A DNA stretch of 64,000 nt from Sternotherus odoratus. Taxonomy: Eukaryota; Chordata; Testudines; Kinosternidae. The stretch is from assembly GCA_032164245.1 (NCBI GenBank), contig JAVMKO010000021.1, positions 10,112,285 to 10,176,284 on the forward strand, in the 5' to 3' direction. Made by a program: the position numbers and the translations under genes. Under the pieces are notes generated by a model, which had not been told where the DNA came from, did no database searches, and worked only from the letters and a program-made list of their open reading frames with translations. Shown here one piece after another: positions 32,024-43,689 of the stretch (positions are counted from its first letter, which is position 1; each line of letters starts with the position of its first letter).

Positions 32024-33685
32024 TGGGGAAGCTGTGGGGGAGGGAAGCAGTTAGACTGTATTACTGACTGTATTAGTGACTGGAGACAGTAAGAAGAGGA
32101 CTGTGGTTGGGAATATTAAGGGAGTGGGAGTCTTACACAATAGATATTGATCATGTGTTAATTGCTGGCATCCAAGGTTTATTCTGTTTTCCCCCCCATT
32201 CCTTCCCCTCTTCCCCCTATAAGCTATGGTTGTTTAAAACCCCAGGTCTTGATGCTATCAAGGGCACGTGGGGGCATATACAGGTTCCCAGGGGTCTGGG
32301 TGGGATTCAAGCTGGTGTGGTTTCAGTTTTTAAAACTCCTAGAAAATTGAACCTGGTCGTTTTTGCTGCTGATGACACCTGGTAGGAGAGTGCCGGCAGC
32401 CCTGCCGTGTGGGATATTAACAGGTGTGTGAAATGATAGGGGTGGGGTGCACATCTCTCTCGCTGCAAAGGTTTCTGGGAAGCCAGCACCACAGTGGTGT
32501 AGGAACACTGCAGAACCAGGAAAGCGAAGCCCTGGGCAGGTGCGAGACCTGTTTTTAGGGAGACCAGGCAGGAAGCAGCGGGGCTCCCATTTTGGGCTGG
32601 GGTGGACTGGCGTCTCTGTAGGATGTCAGCAGGGGCACAGGCAGGTGCTGTCTGGATTCTGGAGCAGGTGGGAGAGGCCCCGGCCAGGGAACGGGCCGCG
32701 CTCTGGGTCTGCCATAGGCAACAAGGTGGCTTTTGCCTCGGGGTGCCTGCCTGCTCGGGGTTCTTGAGCCAGCTGCCATGAATTCCTCTGCCAGTGTTGG
32801 GGGTTCCGCTTTCAAAATCCTGATTTCAGGAAAATAAGTGGAACGGGAAAAGGGTGATGGTTAAGGGGGTGTGTGTCCGAGGGGAGCTGTGGATGGGGGG
32901 GGGGCAAGGAAGCTGGGTGAGGGACAGCTGATGGTTCGGACCACGAGCACCCAGAATGTTTGCCTGCTGCATTTCGGAGGGGGGCTGGGGCATGGGACGG
33001 GGGTCACAGTGGCTGGTGCCGCGGTGGGAGCAGAGAGCAGCTGCCGGCTCAGGCATCGTGCTGCGGTGAGGAGCAAAGCTCTGGCCGCCCCACTCAGGTT
33101 CGGCCCCGCTGTGATGGGTGGCTGCTCTCACTGCTGCCATGGGGCTGACTCCTGCACCAGGCTTCTGCCCCCGGGGGCCTGCCTGGCTTTGCCCCACGTC
33201 CTGCAGCCCCTCTGCTCAGTGACCGCCTCCAGACCTGTGTGGGGAGGTGAGTGTGTGCAAGAGGGGTTCGGCTCTGCACACCGTGGGTGCCCCCAACTTT
33301 GCAGGGCGGAGCTGTTAACGACCCCAGGTGCAGCTGCCCATTATTACTGCCTCCTCTCCCTTTAATTAACGGGCCGAAGTGGCCAGAAAGTTCTCCGTAT
33401 CCCTGTTCCCTGGTGACAGAATTGGCTCCCATTCAGGCCTGGTTATTAGCTCTTCTTTAGCTTCCAGGAGCGGTCACAGCGGAAGAGCTACCGGCGTCGC
33501 TCCAGGTAACGGCTGGGTTGTAAGGAGAGGACTCCTCTGGCTGGTGTAATTAACGTATCGCCAGGTGGAGCAATAGCCAAACCGGAGTTCAGCCAGCTCC
33601 TGTATTACTGAGTGTGAGCTGCAGCAAAGAGGCTGGGACGGGCGTCCCTCTGTCCGGCCTACTGCACCGGCTTGGAGATCTTTAT
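32024..33685. other. Noncoding; AT-richer left part, GC-richer right part
   Basis: 32040-32400 continues the AT-richer composition of the insert to its left and contains the short repeat 'gactgtattactgactgtattagtgac' around 32054. It may belong to the same unidentified element. From 32450 on the sequence is GC-rich without recognised features. Confidence 0.35.
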
Positions 33686-33689
33686 CAGC

Positions 33690-34065
33690 TGCAATCACAC
33701 ACAAGTGTGCATAGACACGTGCCCGTTGACACTTGCGTACCTTCTGCACACACGGGCGCGCACACTCGTGTGCAGACCGTCATGCAGTGCACCCGCCGAT
33801 ACACCCCAGACGTGTGCTTGCTTACACCCGTGCCCCGCCACAGAATCGTGGCCCCATGTTCGCCGTGGCACACGGACGCGGCGAGCGCACGTGAATGCAG
33901 TGTCGCACCAAGACCTGTGCACGCGCACACATGTGCGACCTGTCACACGGGCACATGGCGTGCCCCCCCCCCATGTGATGCGCTGCAGGCACACGTGCAG
34001 ACTGGCACACAGCGCACACCCATGTACACAATGCCACGTGTCTGTGGACACGCCCGTGGCTACTT
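33690..34065. repeat. CA/TG- and CACGTG-rich degenerate simple repeat
   Basis: About 375 bases dominated by 'cacacg', 'acacgtg', 'gtgtgc' and 'gcacac' words without a fixed period. It is a decayed (CA)n-derived tract rich in CpG and CACGTG-like cores. It produces Cys/His/Thr-rich frames on both strands that are not genes. Confidence 0.7.
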
Positions 34066-34580
34066 GTGAATGAGCTACAAGATGTAGCTGAAGAGGGTTT
34101 ACACAGGGCGGGGGAGGGAATTGAGATAAAGCGGTCTGGTGCTTTTAAAAACCTCTGGACAAATTGGGGCGTGACAAATGTGGCGGGCAGTTGCGGTTTT
34201 GTTTTTCCAAGCTGCTTCGTTCAGCCCTAAGAAACCCCGCGTGAAACGGGCTTCCCCGAGGGGTCTGGAAACAAAGGCGAAGGAGGGGAAGATGTAGCTA
34301 GCAGCCTGTTTTATCACCCCTAACTGATATTTAATCATCTTGGTTACTCTTAGTAGAATTCCAGGGACCTTGAGTTGTGTTTAAGACACAGGGAGCAGAT
34401 GTATTTGGGTCGGGTCATTATTGACCGACTGGTTTCATGCATGCATATAAAACATCCCGCTTCCAGGCTGCCTTGTTACTGCAATTTGGGTGCGCCAGCT
34501 GGGCATACCGATGCTGGGGGTGGGAGTTAAGGTGCTGTGCCACATGAGGGTACACGCTACCCCAGGCCTGCGACTGGATG
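34066..34580. other. Noncoding, nothing recognised
   Basis: No gene is seen. AT-richer patches occur at 34310-34450. Confidence 0.4.
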
Positions 34581-34584
34581 GAGT

Positions 34585-34760
34585 GTGGGCTGGTGGTATA
34601 AAGCAGGGAGTCAGGACTCCTGCATTCTGTCTTTTCCACTGACCCGCGGTGTGATTTTTTTTCCTCCAAATAATTCCTTCTCTCCGTGCCTCAGTTTCCC
34701 TGTCTGGGGCATTGGCCTACCTTCTGGGCAAGAGGCACTGTGGAAATGTGGCCATAGAAT
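34585..34760 (+). repeat. MIR/CORE-type SINE, sense, diverged
   Basis: 'gtcaggactcctgcattctgtcttttccactgacc' then 'ccttctctccgtgcctcagtttccctgtctgg' give the sense order. Confidence 0.6.
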
Positions 34761-34936
34761 ATAGTGGCAGCAGCTATGGTATGGTAAGAAATGCCTGACT
34801 CGGGCTGTTAACGTACTGCCCACCAGCAGAGAGAGAAAGGGGGCAGCTCCCAATAGGCAAAGGCCCTCAAGGGAAAGGAGTCTGGTGTCAGTAGTATCGG
34901 TCCTGTCACCCACAGGTGGGGTAGTTCTGAATCCAA

Positions 34937-34950
34937 CCAGGAGAGGGCAG
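34937..34950 (+). promoter_or_regulatory. CTCF-like motif
   Basis: CCAGGAGAGGGCAG matches CCASYAGRKGGCRS at 13 of 14 positions, with a G at the pyrimidine position. Motif only. Confidence 0.4.
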
Positions 34951-35139
34951 TGGTGTCAGCCACCCCAGCTGCACTGCTAACACCGGCGGTGATGTCACCT
35001 GTGTTCGGTGGGTCTTCTCCTTGGAGGTACCGAAGTCACCTTGTAGAGGGAAGAGCAGCAGGGCTGCTGGTCTCTGAACAGGGCTGCTGCTCTCCCCTGG
35101 GGCTGATTTGAAGCCGGTTCCCGTGTTTTAACAATAATG

Positions 35140-35345
35140 CGTTGTTTGCACTTCTACTCAGCCTGTCAGCCCAGACTCTCCAAACATTTTACAAGCACTA
35201 ATTAAGCCTCTCAAACTCCCCTGTGAGGTTGGCTAAGTATTATTGACATGCAAGAGAGTCAGAGCTCACATAGCTAGGTGGTAGCAGAACTGGGGAGAGA
35301 ACCCAGGTGTCCTGATCCCCCTCTCTGCATAGACCATACTCCCTT
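35140..35345 (-). repeat. MIR/CORE-type SINE, antisense
   Basis: 'actctccaaacattttacaagcactaattaagcctc', 'ctgtgaggttggctaagtattattgac' and 'agaactggggagagaacccaggtgtcctgatccccc' follow the antisense order. Confidence 0.7.
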
Positions 35346-36660
35346 CTTGCTCCCCTGCAAAATGCAACTGAATTTGGTGCCAGGAGAATGTCGTCATTAT
35401 TTTTATGGCTCTCTCAATGGAGCGTAGCAATTTCCGGATTGATTTTTGGTGCAGGTAGGGCTGAGGTTTTACGTGTGTAACACGTGTCGGTGTGATGAGG
35501 CCAGCGGCTTCTCTGCCATGCCGCGCGCTGGGCATGAGAGCCCATTTGGTGGATGGAGTGGGGCAGGGAGTGCCAGCCAGGGGGACTGGCAGCTTTAGGT
35601 CCTCTGCACGGCAGAGCAGGGCTGGAGAATCCAGGACTTTGCAGGCTCAGGTGGGCGTCGCTCATTGGCTCTGGGGGGTGTGGGGACGTCCCAGCAGTGC
35701 TGGGGTCTGACACATCCTCACCAGCAGTGCCTGTAGCCACCTGTGCAAAGCCAGAAGGCCTGGCGATGGGGGATGGGGGGAGAGTCCTGGTCCACTGCAG
35801 AGGTTTGGCTGGCGCTCCGAAGCGTGACCTGGCCATCAGACCTTAACGTGCTTGAGCCAGATCCTGCTGCCGGGGTCCAAACTCCCCTCGGCTTCAGATG
35901 GGGCCCTGCCACACTCAACTGATGAGGGCATGATCCAGCACCATCTCCAGTGCATCCCCTTGGAGTGGGGTCCTTGGGGGGGGGCTGATTCCCCGGCTCT
36001 CCGGACGTGGAGGGAAGGCGGGGACACTCCTCTTCCGCAGCTGATTGAGGGGGCTGGAGGAGGGACACTGGCTCAACCCCCTGTGTATGGACAGCAGAGA
36101 ATAAGGCAATTTCACAGTGAACAGGGGCACGTGGGGCTGCCACACGTCCCCCCTCGCCTCTGGTGGGGGCAACCCCTCTCCATCCGTGACCCACCCCTGC
36201 CCTGGGAAAGTGCACTTTCCTGTCTCCCTTTCCCCAGCATCCCTGGTCACATCTGTGTCTGCCCTGGTTCCCCTTCTCCACAGACCGGGCCTGAGGACGG
36301 CAAGGGAAGAGGCGGCCTGACCGTTTGCGGTGGAGCCATCTTCACCGGGGAATGCTTGAAATCTGCTCTTAACGAGCCTGCCAAAGTAATTAGTCTTTCG
36401 CCTGGCGTATTCCATGAATAGTTAATGGAGTGGGTGCCCATCAGAGAGGCCCCGGAGTCTCCGCTGCTGTGCTGACAAACAAATGAATATTCATCCGGAG
36501 GGGAGGCAGAGCACACGGAGCGACAGGTGTGAGTCTCCGCATCGTGGCCCGGAAAGGGGCAGAGGCAGGGAGTGGGAGAGGGATCCCGGCACGCCCCGTT
36601 CACCCCCCCGGACGACTGCTGGGGATTTTTGCCTCGGACTCCGCCACCGTTCACTCCTTT
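35346..36660. other. Noncoding, nothing recognised
   Basis: No gene is seen. Overlapping open frames on both strands (35414-36421) show no domain. Confidence 0.4.
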
Positions 36661-36665
36661 CCGGG

Positions 36666-36775
36666 CGTGTGCATGGGTGGAGAGCGCGCAAATGTAGATG
36701 GGATCGTGCCCCCCGCCACGTGTGCATGGGGGCGGAGTGTGCAAATGTTGGTGGGTTCGTGGCCCCCCCCCCCCG
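36666..36775. repeat. 53-bp tandem duplication
   Basis: Two diverged copies with a 53-bp period: 36666-36718 and 36719-36775, each starting cgtgtgcatggg and containing 'gcaaatgt' and a C run at the end. The C run is longer in the second copy. Confidence 0.8.
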
Positions 36776-37139
36776 TGACGCATGGGCCCTCACCAATGCA
36801 CATTCCGTGGCAAACAGGCCAAGAAAGGATGGGTGTCCACCCACCGCTCCAGACTCCTGCAGGGTGGTCATTATGCGAGGTGTAGGCTGGGGGAGTAAAG
36901 AAATCTCTGGCCAGAATGCCAGGGCAGGGGCTGGAGATGAAGGGGTGCAGCCGGGCGTGTGAGCCCATCCCCGTTTGCATCCTCCCTGCCCAGAGAGCGG
37001 TGCTTTCCCTCCAGGCCCCTCCTTTCACTCCCGTCTCGGGGACTATTTGAAGGCTGGCAGCACTGCGAAAACAAATGGAGAAGAACAGGCCTATCGACTG
37101 CTCCCGAGATCTACGAGACAGCTGCTTTATTAAAGCCAA

Positions 37140-37330
37140 GCCCGGTGATGGATCCTCCCCGCCTCGCACCGGGCCCGAGCCGGCCGGCCGCACTTCCCAG
37201 CCGTCCCCTCCCCTCCGCCGCGTGGGGACTGCTGTTCATTGATTTGTCTGGATTTCTGGTCGGGCGCCGACGAGTTGTTTCCCTGCGCGCGCTGCTGTAG
37301 GCGCGTTCTTGAGAACCACACTGTCAAATT
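37140..37330. other. CpG-rich block
   Basis: Dense CpG in 'gcaccgggcccgagccggccggccgc' and 'cgggcgccgacgag...cgcgcgctgctg'. It could be a small CpG island or part of a regulatory element. No TATA box, exon or start is recognisable. Confidence 0.4.
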
Positions 37331-37497
37331 CCTGCTGCCCGGGATTCGGCTCCCTGGGCTAAGAGGGGAATTCACTGGGCTCCTCGCTGGGCAGAAGGGA
37401 GACTCCGGGGCGGATGGGAGATGCCTGGCGTGGCAAAAAAGGGAAAGCAGGGTGGAGGATGGGTAGTGGTACCCGGAGTCCATCACAGCTGTCTAGC

Positions 37498-38156
37498 TGT
37501 CACAGAGTGCCCAGGGCGATGGTCTGGAATCGCTCCCTAGGAAGCCAGACAGGACTTCGGGGGAAGTGTCCCTTCTCCGTACACAGCCTGTTTCCACGGC
37601 TGGGAGCTTCACGGGTCCCCACTTCCACCTTCCTGGGTCTGACCTCGGAGCATTCAGCACCTTCTGCCCCTCCGTGTGCTTCCTGCAGTGAACCCGCCCA
37701 GGCGGGGTCCTGGGGGAGCCCTTGGGTCTGCACCCCAAATCCACAGTCAGACGTGACTCTCAGCCAGCCAGTAAAACAGAGGTTTATTCAATGTCAGGAA
37801 CATAATCTAGGTAGAGTGAACGCGACCCCTCCGCTGGGTCCATTTTGGGGGGCCCAGAGCCAGGCAGAGCTTGCCTGCAGCTCCTTGCCAGCCCCCAGCC
37901 AGATCCAGAATCCCAACTGCCTCATCCGCCTCTCCCCTGCATTCCTTTCTCTGTGTCTTTCCTTCCCCAGGCAGGTCTACTGACCTTTCTCCAACAGGTT
38001 CAGAGGCAGAGAGGTGGGGGGAAGGGACAGGGTGTTGCCTGCTTGCTTACACTGTCTTTCTGCTTTGCAACACTATCAGCCCCTATTCCTTCTCATAGAC
38101 ACTTAAGAAATGCATAGGGGAAACTGAGGCGCACACAGTATTCCTACTCCATCACA
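37498..38156 (-). mobile_element. Solo LTR copy D, flanked by 12-bp direct repeat
   Basis: A 659-bp copy from TGTCACAGAGTGCCC to CTACTCCATCACA, with the same internal order as copies B and C. TTTATT at 37783-37788 gives AATAAA on the minus strand. The 12-mer cagctgtctagc lies directly outside both ends (37486-37497 and 38157-38168). That is longer than the 4-6 bp an integrase normally makes. Either the site was already repetitive or the family moves by another mechanism. Confidence 0.85.
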
Positions 38157-38169
38157 CAGCTGTCTAGCG

Positions 38170-38725
38170 TCCGTTCTCATCTAGCTACCTGCGCCCCTGG
38201 GAGTCTTTAATGTCTTTATCCCCCCAGTTCCCTTGGGAGCAGCGGTTCTCCCGTCACAGACTGGGAGGTAAGGCCCCAAGAGATGAAGGATACGTCTGTG
38301 TTAGAGCTGGGAGGTGTGACCTGCGCAAGCTCTGTGCCTGAAAAGAGCTGTGTGTCCGTGGCGGCCCGGGTAGCCACTTGGGTTAGCGGCCTGTATACGA
38401 TCCCGCCTGATCCCTGACTCACCCCCCCGGGCTGCTGCGGGAGCATCTACATGAGCTGGGAATCGCCCTCTCCCCGCAGCTCAAATGTAGACCTGTCCCA
38501 AGTGACTGGCCCAAGGCCCCTCGGGGAGTCTGTGGCAAAGCAGGGACTTGAGCTGCGTTCCCCCAAGTCGTTTAACCACTGGGCCATCCTTCCTCTCAGC
38601 GGCGCTTTCCCTTCGCCAGCTGCCCCATGGTCCACTTGAAATGAATTGGGGGACGGGGTGTCTCAGCAGAGATGGTTGAAATTTTTCAGCCCCTCTACCG
38701 ACAGAGGCAGTAGAATTTCCATAGG
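38170..38725. other. Noncoding, nothing recognised
   Basis: A partial antisense SINE-like motif occurs at 38240-38310 and 38540-38600 ('aaagcagggacttgagctgcgttcccccaag'). No gene is seen. Confidence 0.35.
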
Positions 38726-38729
38726 AAGG

Positions 38730-38880
38730 CTGAACAAGCGTGGCCTCATGGTTAAATGCCAGGACTCCTGGGTTCCCTTCCGAGCTCTGCAACTGACTCT
38801 CTGCGTGGCCTGGGTCACCTCCCCTGTCTGTGACCTATAAAATGGGGGTTTGAAGGGATGGCAAGGGGCTTTGTTGGCTC
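38730..38880 (+). repeat. MIR/CORE-type SINE, sense
   Basis: 'tggcctcatggttaaatgccaggactcctgggttcccttccgagctctgc' then 'gacctataaaatgggg' define a sense copy. Confidence 0.7.
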
Positions 38881-39945
38881 GGCACTGGCAGACCCTGGGC
38901 TGTGGATGAACACTGGAGTGGTACGGCGTTGCCTTTGGGAGAGGATCTCTCCCGCTCACCCCGTCTCCGACCCCTGCAATTTCCTCCCCGGCTAACACCC
39001 TCCTCTGAGCTGCGCAGTGAGCGCCGGCAGCATACTGCTCAGTGGCATCCAGATGAGCAAGCGGCATATTGATCCGAACACATCAGCTCGCCCCTCCCCT
39101 CCCCCGCTTAACAGTGCAGCCGATTAGGTTAAACTAATGAAAACAAACGACCTGGTTTCACTCTGCAAAGCTCCCGAGGGCAGGACGCTGGGCGAATAAC
39201 TCCTGCTTTATCTCTCGGGGGTGTGAGGGGTGGTTGAGTGGGTAGGTGTGAGGAGGGGGGCAGGATACAGCAGCCTCAGGTTACTCAGTTCTCCATGTAA
39301 TTGGTTGCGTTTCTGGCCGGCTGTAACATCAGGCCATGCCTTCTCTCCTGACTCTGAGCTCTGCTTTCCTGACTTGTCCCTGGTTCCATGTCTCTGGCTT
39401 GCTCCCGATTGCTGACTGGTTTCTGATCCCAGGTCGGGCTTTGACCCTTGGCTTAATTCCTGTCTCCGGGTGTGACCCTTGGCCGACTCCCGCTCTGACC
39501 ACCCACACCCTGGTTGTGAGATGGGAGAGAGCACAGTGTGGGCCACTCCTCTAACATGCTGCGGGCCGGTGTGAGCCCAAAAGGGCATCTGTCTCTGCAG
39601 ACTGCCGGAGTTCTTGGAAATTTAAAGGCACAGTGCACAAGAAATAAATCGTCACCATTTCATAGCTAACGAGGGCACCGCTTGAGCTTGCTTTGAACTC
39701 AGTTCCCCTTTCTTAAGGGGGTGGGAGAGGAAGAGCTGAGAGAAAGGAGCCAGCTGTCATGTAGCCCCCGAGTGAGGACTCGGGTGCAGCATGCAAAGGG
39801 TTAAGAGAACTGCCATTTTTCTCCACAGACACTGCAGATTTTCCCAGAATTCAGCTGCATATCATGTGGTGTGAACAGGGGACGGAGAGTCAGAACTGGA
39901 GGCTTCTAGTCCTGGCTTTGAAGGAGAATTTTTTTGTTGGGGTTA
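38881..39945. other. Noncoding, nothing firmly assigned
   Basis: No gene is seen. 39100-39150 ('gccgattaggttaaactaatg') is AT-richer with homeodomain-like cores. Confidence 0.4.
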
Positions 39946-39949
39946 GTGC

Positions 39950-40045
39950 AGATGACTAGGAGCTAGGACTCCTGGGTTCCATTCCCAGCCTTTGCCCCTG
40001 CGTGATCTTGGTTAAATCGCGTCACCTCTTGTGCCACTTCACCAA
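39950..40045 (+). repeat. MIR/CORE-type SINE fragment, sense
   Basis: 'tgactaggagctaggactcctgggttccattcccagcc' followed by 'gtgatcttggttaaatcgc' is a sense SINE 5' part. Confidence 0.65.
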
Positions 40046-40109
40046 TTCACGGCTGGTGCTTTGAGCCCCTGGGTGAGCTCTGTGATTCACCCGGTGACGG
40101 GCGAGGGAG

Positions 40110-40600
40110 CCCCGCTGCATGGCTGTGTGTTTATCAACCGAATCTCTGGGACCTATCGACGCAGTCATGTTTGTTTGTTCAAAATATTTGGCAGCCAGGG
40201 AGCCGGCAGAGGAATGCAAAATCATCTTTGCCGTGGATTCCTGCTGGATGGCTCAGCCACTCCGGCAACAGCTCGCCAATTAAATATCCATCAGTAACAA
40301 GGCAAACAGACGTGCGGATCTCTAGCACTCCACATTAAAAGTTAATAATACATCTAGCACCTGCAGCAAGAGAGGCAAATTAAGAGCAACAGTGAGCGTA
40401 ACACAGCAAATGGAGGAGTGAGCAATTAACAGCCATAAAAAGACGAAGAGAAACAATTAGGATGGGTGTGTGTAGAGAGAGACTCGCATATATACATTAA
40501 GAAAAATCAACAGGCTGTCAGCACAGATGTGCTGCATATAACATCTCAGATCCCTCAGCGAGAGGGTGAGTTGGCCCATGATTATATTATATTTTGCCCT
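40110..40600. promoter_or_regulatory. AT-rich block, candidate conserved noncoding element
   Basis: It contains 'agctcgccaattaaatatcc', 'aaaagttaataatacatc', 'gagcaattaacagccataaaaag' and 'aacaattagg'. This is about 400 bases with repeated AATTA cores flanked by GC-rich DNA and by SINEs. No coding potential. Inferred from composition only. Confidence 0.35.
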
Positions 40601-40639
40601 TCTTCAGTAGCAAAGATTGCCAGTACAAAGATCTGGGGA

Positions 40640-40805
40640 CAGATTCTCTGTGAGGCAGGTCAGGATTTTATTCCCACTTTACAGATGGGGGAACTGAGGC
40701 AAAGAAGAGGGAGGCGACCTGCACAAGGTTGGGCAGCGAGACAGCAGCAGGGGTGTGGGCATGGAGGCCAGGGGTCCTGGCATCCTGCCTCCTGCTTTAA
40801 GCACT
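40640..40805 (-). repeat. MIR/CORE-type SINE, antisense
   Basis: 'cccactttacagatgggggaactgaggc', 'gcgacctgcacaaggttgggcagcgag' and 'ggccaggggtcctggcatcctgcctcctgctttaagcac' give an antisense copy with both halves. Confidence 0.8.
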
Positions 40806-41099
40806 AAGTGAACTTGCTTTCCCCCAAATACAGGCTGGGATCAGGCTCAGCAAACTGGGAAGTTTCCCCATCTTACTGCCCTGGCAATGTACCTCCACCC
40901 CGGCTGGAGAGAGAAGGGGCGTCAGCCTCCCCCTGACCTATTTAGGCCTTAGTGTCTCAGGGGAACAGCCAACGTGGGGTCAAGGGTCATGGTGACGGTC
41001 CTCCTTTGGGTTGAAAAATAAACAAAAATCCCCCGTTAGGCCCCAGAAAAAAAAGAAAGAAATTCCGCTTTTCCCCCTCCCCTTTGTGAGTCACCTTTA

Positions 41100-41310
41100 A
41101 GGCCTGAGAATGGTCTGAAAGTCAAGACTCCTGGTCTCGATGACCGGCTCTGCTACTGACTGACTGTGTGGCTCTGGGCAAGTTACTTCCCCTCTCCGTG
41201 CCTCAGTTTCCCCATATGTAAACTGAGGGCTATCATACTGACCAGCCTCGGAAGAGGCTCTGGGGGCTCATGAAGTGCTCTGAGCTCCAGAGAGTGCCAG
41301 AGGAGGACAA
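41100..41310 (+). repeat. MIR/CORE-type SINE, sense
   Basis: 'aagactcctggtctcgatgaccggctctgc', 'ggctctgggcaagttacttcccctctccgtgcctcag' and 'catgaagtgctctgagctcc' form a nearly complete sense copy. Confidence 0.8.
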
Positions 41311-41380
41311 CATTTTATCATTATTGTTCCAAAGGATTTTCTGTACGGGGAATGCCGGGTGGAAGGTGGGAATTGCAGCA

Positions 41381-41480
41381 TGAGAATCCGACTGTCCCAA
41401 CACCGGCTGAGAATCCGACTGTCCCAACACCGGTTGAGAATCTGACTGTCCCAACACAGGCTGAGAATCCGACTGTCCCA
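41381..41480. repeat. 27-bp minisatellite, 3.7 copies
   Basis: Units at 41381-41407, 41408-41434, 41435-41461 and a partial one from 41462 start tgagaatccgactgtcc. Copies differ at one to three positions. The minus-strand frame shows the 9-residue repeat GQSDSQPVL and is not a gene. Confidence 0.93.
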
Positions 41481-41544
41481 AGGCGATTCCCTTCTTATGC
41501 AGCAGGACTCCAGGTCATTTGAAAAAATTTTGTGCGAAGAGGCG

Positions 41545-41655
41545 TTGTCAGACTGGCAGGCAGCTTGGCCTAGTGGGCAGAGTGCTCCCTCGTGGGAGAT
41601 CTGCGTTCAGCGCCCAGCTCCACACGGCCCTGTACCTCGGGTCATGTGAAAAACC
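41545..41655 (+). repeat. SINE 5' fragment, sense
   Basis: 'ggcagcttggcctagtgggcagagtgctcc' and 'gatctgcgttcagcgcccagctcc' resemble the head of the MIR/CORE-like SINE. Confidence 0.5.
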
Positions 41656-43685
41656 AAGGAAGCCCCGCTTTGGGGAGACGCTCAGATACTGGGGTGAGGA
41701 GGACCCTGGGGCTGCCTGGGGAGATCCCAGAGAATCGCCCGGATTGGTTTAGTTCAGGGTCTCTCCAGAGGCTGCCAGCGGAGCAGGACGGCCGCCCCGT
41801 AGGAGCTACGCTGAGAACCAGCAAAGTGCTCAGGGCTTGGGCTGCGGAGGGTGGGGGGGTGTTTAGCTTTGGTGCTGAGGGGCCTCTGTTTCTCCCCCAG
41901 AAGAAGCACAGGAGCAGGACAGGTTTCCTCGCAGCACCATGCCCACGTCTTCCCCCCCCGACTCCCTGAGAGGGGCGTTCAGTCCCCCGTGGCCCATTGG
42001 AGCCTGATCACCGCCGCTGAGGTGGCCAGTGCCAGGCTGGGGAACCAGGCTGAGACTCCCCACGCCAGCTTGACACTCACGGGGAGCCTTTGAGTTCAGC
42101 TGCTACCCCCCTTGGGCAGTCTGGGCCCGGAAGGCTGCAGCTCCCGTTCCCAATCCCATCGAGGTGCCTGAGCTCCCGGTGCCATGGGATGGAAAGCCAG
42201 GACCCCAGGAAGGAAGGGAAGTGCTGGGTACAGTGCAATGGAAACCATCTCCCTGTGTGTCCCCGACATGCCGGCTCTGGGTCCCAGCTGCAGCCCCCTG
42301 GCCGGGCGAGGCTGGAGCGCCTGACGCTCTGCTCCTGTGTGCGCGGACTGAGCACAGACGGGTTAAGGAAGGCGAGACAGCAGCGGCTGGAGGATGCCCG
42401 GAGACGCCTGCATGTCAGTATTGATCCGACTGTCCCCGGGAGTTTGCGCCGGTGGAATCTCAGCCCTGCATCGCTAATTGGGGGAGACAAGCTTGTTTCT
42501 TCATTGCCAGTTTAGTTTATAAACGCTATCAATTGTGGGCGCCTGCAGATGGGATCCGCGGGAGCGGGGCAGGCGCCGGGGGAAGGGTGCTGCCCACAGG
42601 GCCCATCACCGCCGTCGCTTCTCATCTGGCCTGCCAGCAGCGTGCCGAAAAGTCCCGAGCTGACCGGATGAAGTGGGGGGAGGCAGGCAGAGTTCAAACT
42701 GCCCCGGATCAACGCTCTCGCGCTCGGCTTCTCCTTCCCGTCCTTGCGTCCTTCCCCGCTCCTGCATCGCTCTCCTGTCCCCGGGCCTGATCCAGCTGGG
42801 TGCTGAGCATCCTCAGGGGAATCACAGGGGGCTCAGCGTGTTGTGGGATGGACTGGAGGCTCTGGTGTAACTGCAGGAGAGCTAGTGCCCCTTGCTTTGC
42901 AGGGATGTCTGGCTGAGCCCTCTGTGGGCGGCTCAGTGAATTGGAAACCGTGCCAGGGGACCGTACTCTCCCTTTGCCACAAAGTCCCAGGACCCTGCTA
43001 AGCGGCTCCCCTTGCGAATTCTATCCTGCCCCGCTCTGAACGGTGTGTCAACACACAGCGAAGCTCTCCATCCCTCTCTACGCATGGTCCATCGTCCTGG
43101 GGCTTCCCCCAGCTGGCAGCCTGCTCTCTGTTTGGTTTGGGGTGCGGACGGCGCGGGGCGTGCGCCGTGACTGAGCAGAGGACGTGATGTGCTTTTAAAT
43201 TGGGGAGCTGGGGGCAGTGGGTTCGTTCGAAGCTGCATTCCCTCCGGCGGTGGGCTTTTCTGCCGGTTAAATAAATAAATAAAGCCGAGGGAGAGAGATG
43301 GATTTTTGTCTTGCTGCATTAACCTAAAAAAAGAGGAGAGAGCGAGAGTGGTGGGGGGAGGGAAAAATCTTGGATTGGTCTTTAGATCTTTAAAGTCGCT
43401 GGGCCAGATTGGTTGCTGGTGTCACTCTGTTGATTTTCTGCCCCCACTTAACGAGGTTAGCCCGCTGGCTGCACCCGAGGATTTCATATTCTCTCTCCTC
43501 TTTGATGTGCACGATGCTATGATGCGTCTCCCGGCCCCAGGCCATACACACAAGGGTTTGGGGGCGTCCTGTCTAAAAGGACGCTCTGACTCCTCTCATA
43601 ACAATCCCCAATCATTTGGATTCATACAGAGCCCCCTTCATGCAAGGACCTCTGCGCGCATAGCCAAGGGGTTTAGGAATTGTGC
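41656..43685. other. Noncoding; one A/T tetramer repeat
   Basis: No gene is seen. A (TAAA)n microsatellite of about four units lies at 43268-43283. Open frames on both strands between 41592 and 43319 lack motifs. Confidence 0.4.
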
Positions 43686-43689
43686 CCTT

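Noticed and set aside
33614..34073. Cys/His/Thr-rich frames resembling a secreted or zinc-binding protein
   Set aside because: They are translations of a degenerate CA/CACGTG simple repeat, with comparable frames on the opposite strand.
35718..36421. Overlapping 150-190-codon frames on both strands
   Set aside because: Neither strand shows a domain or biased codon pattern, and they shadow each other.
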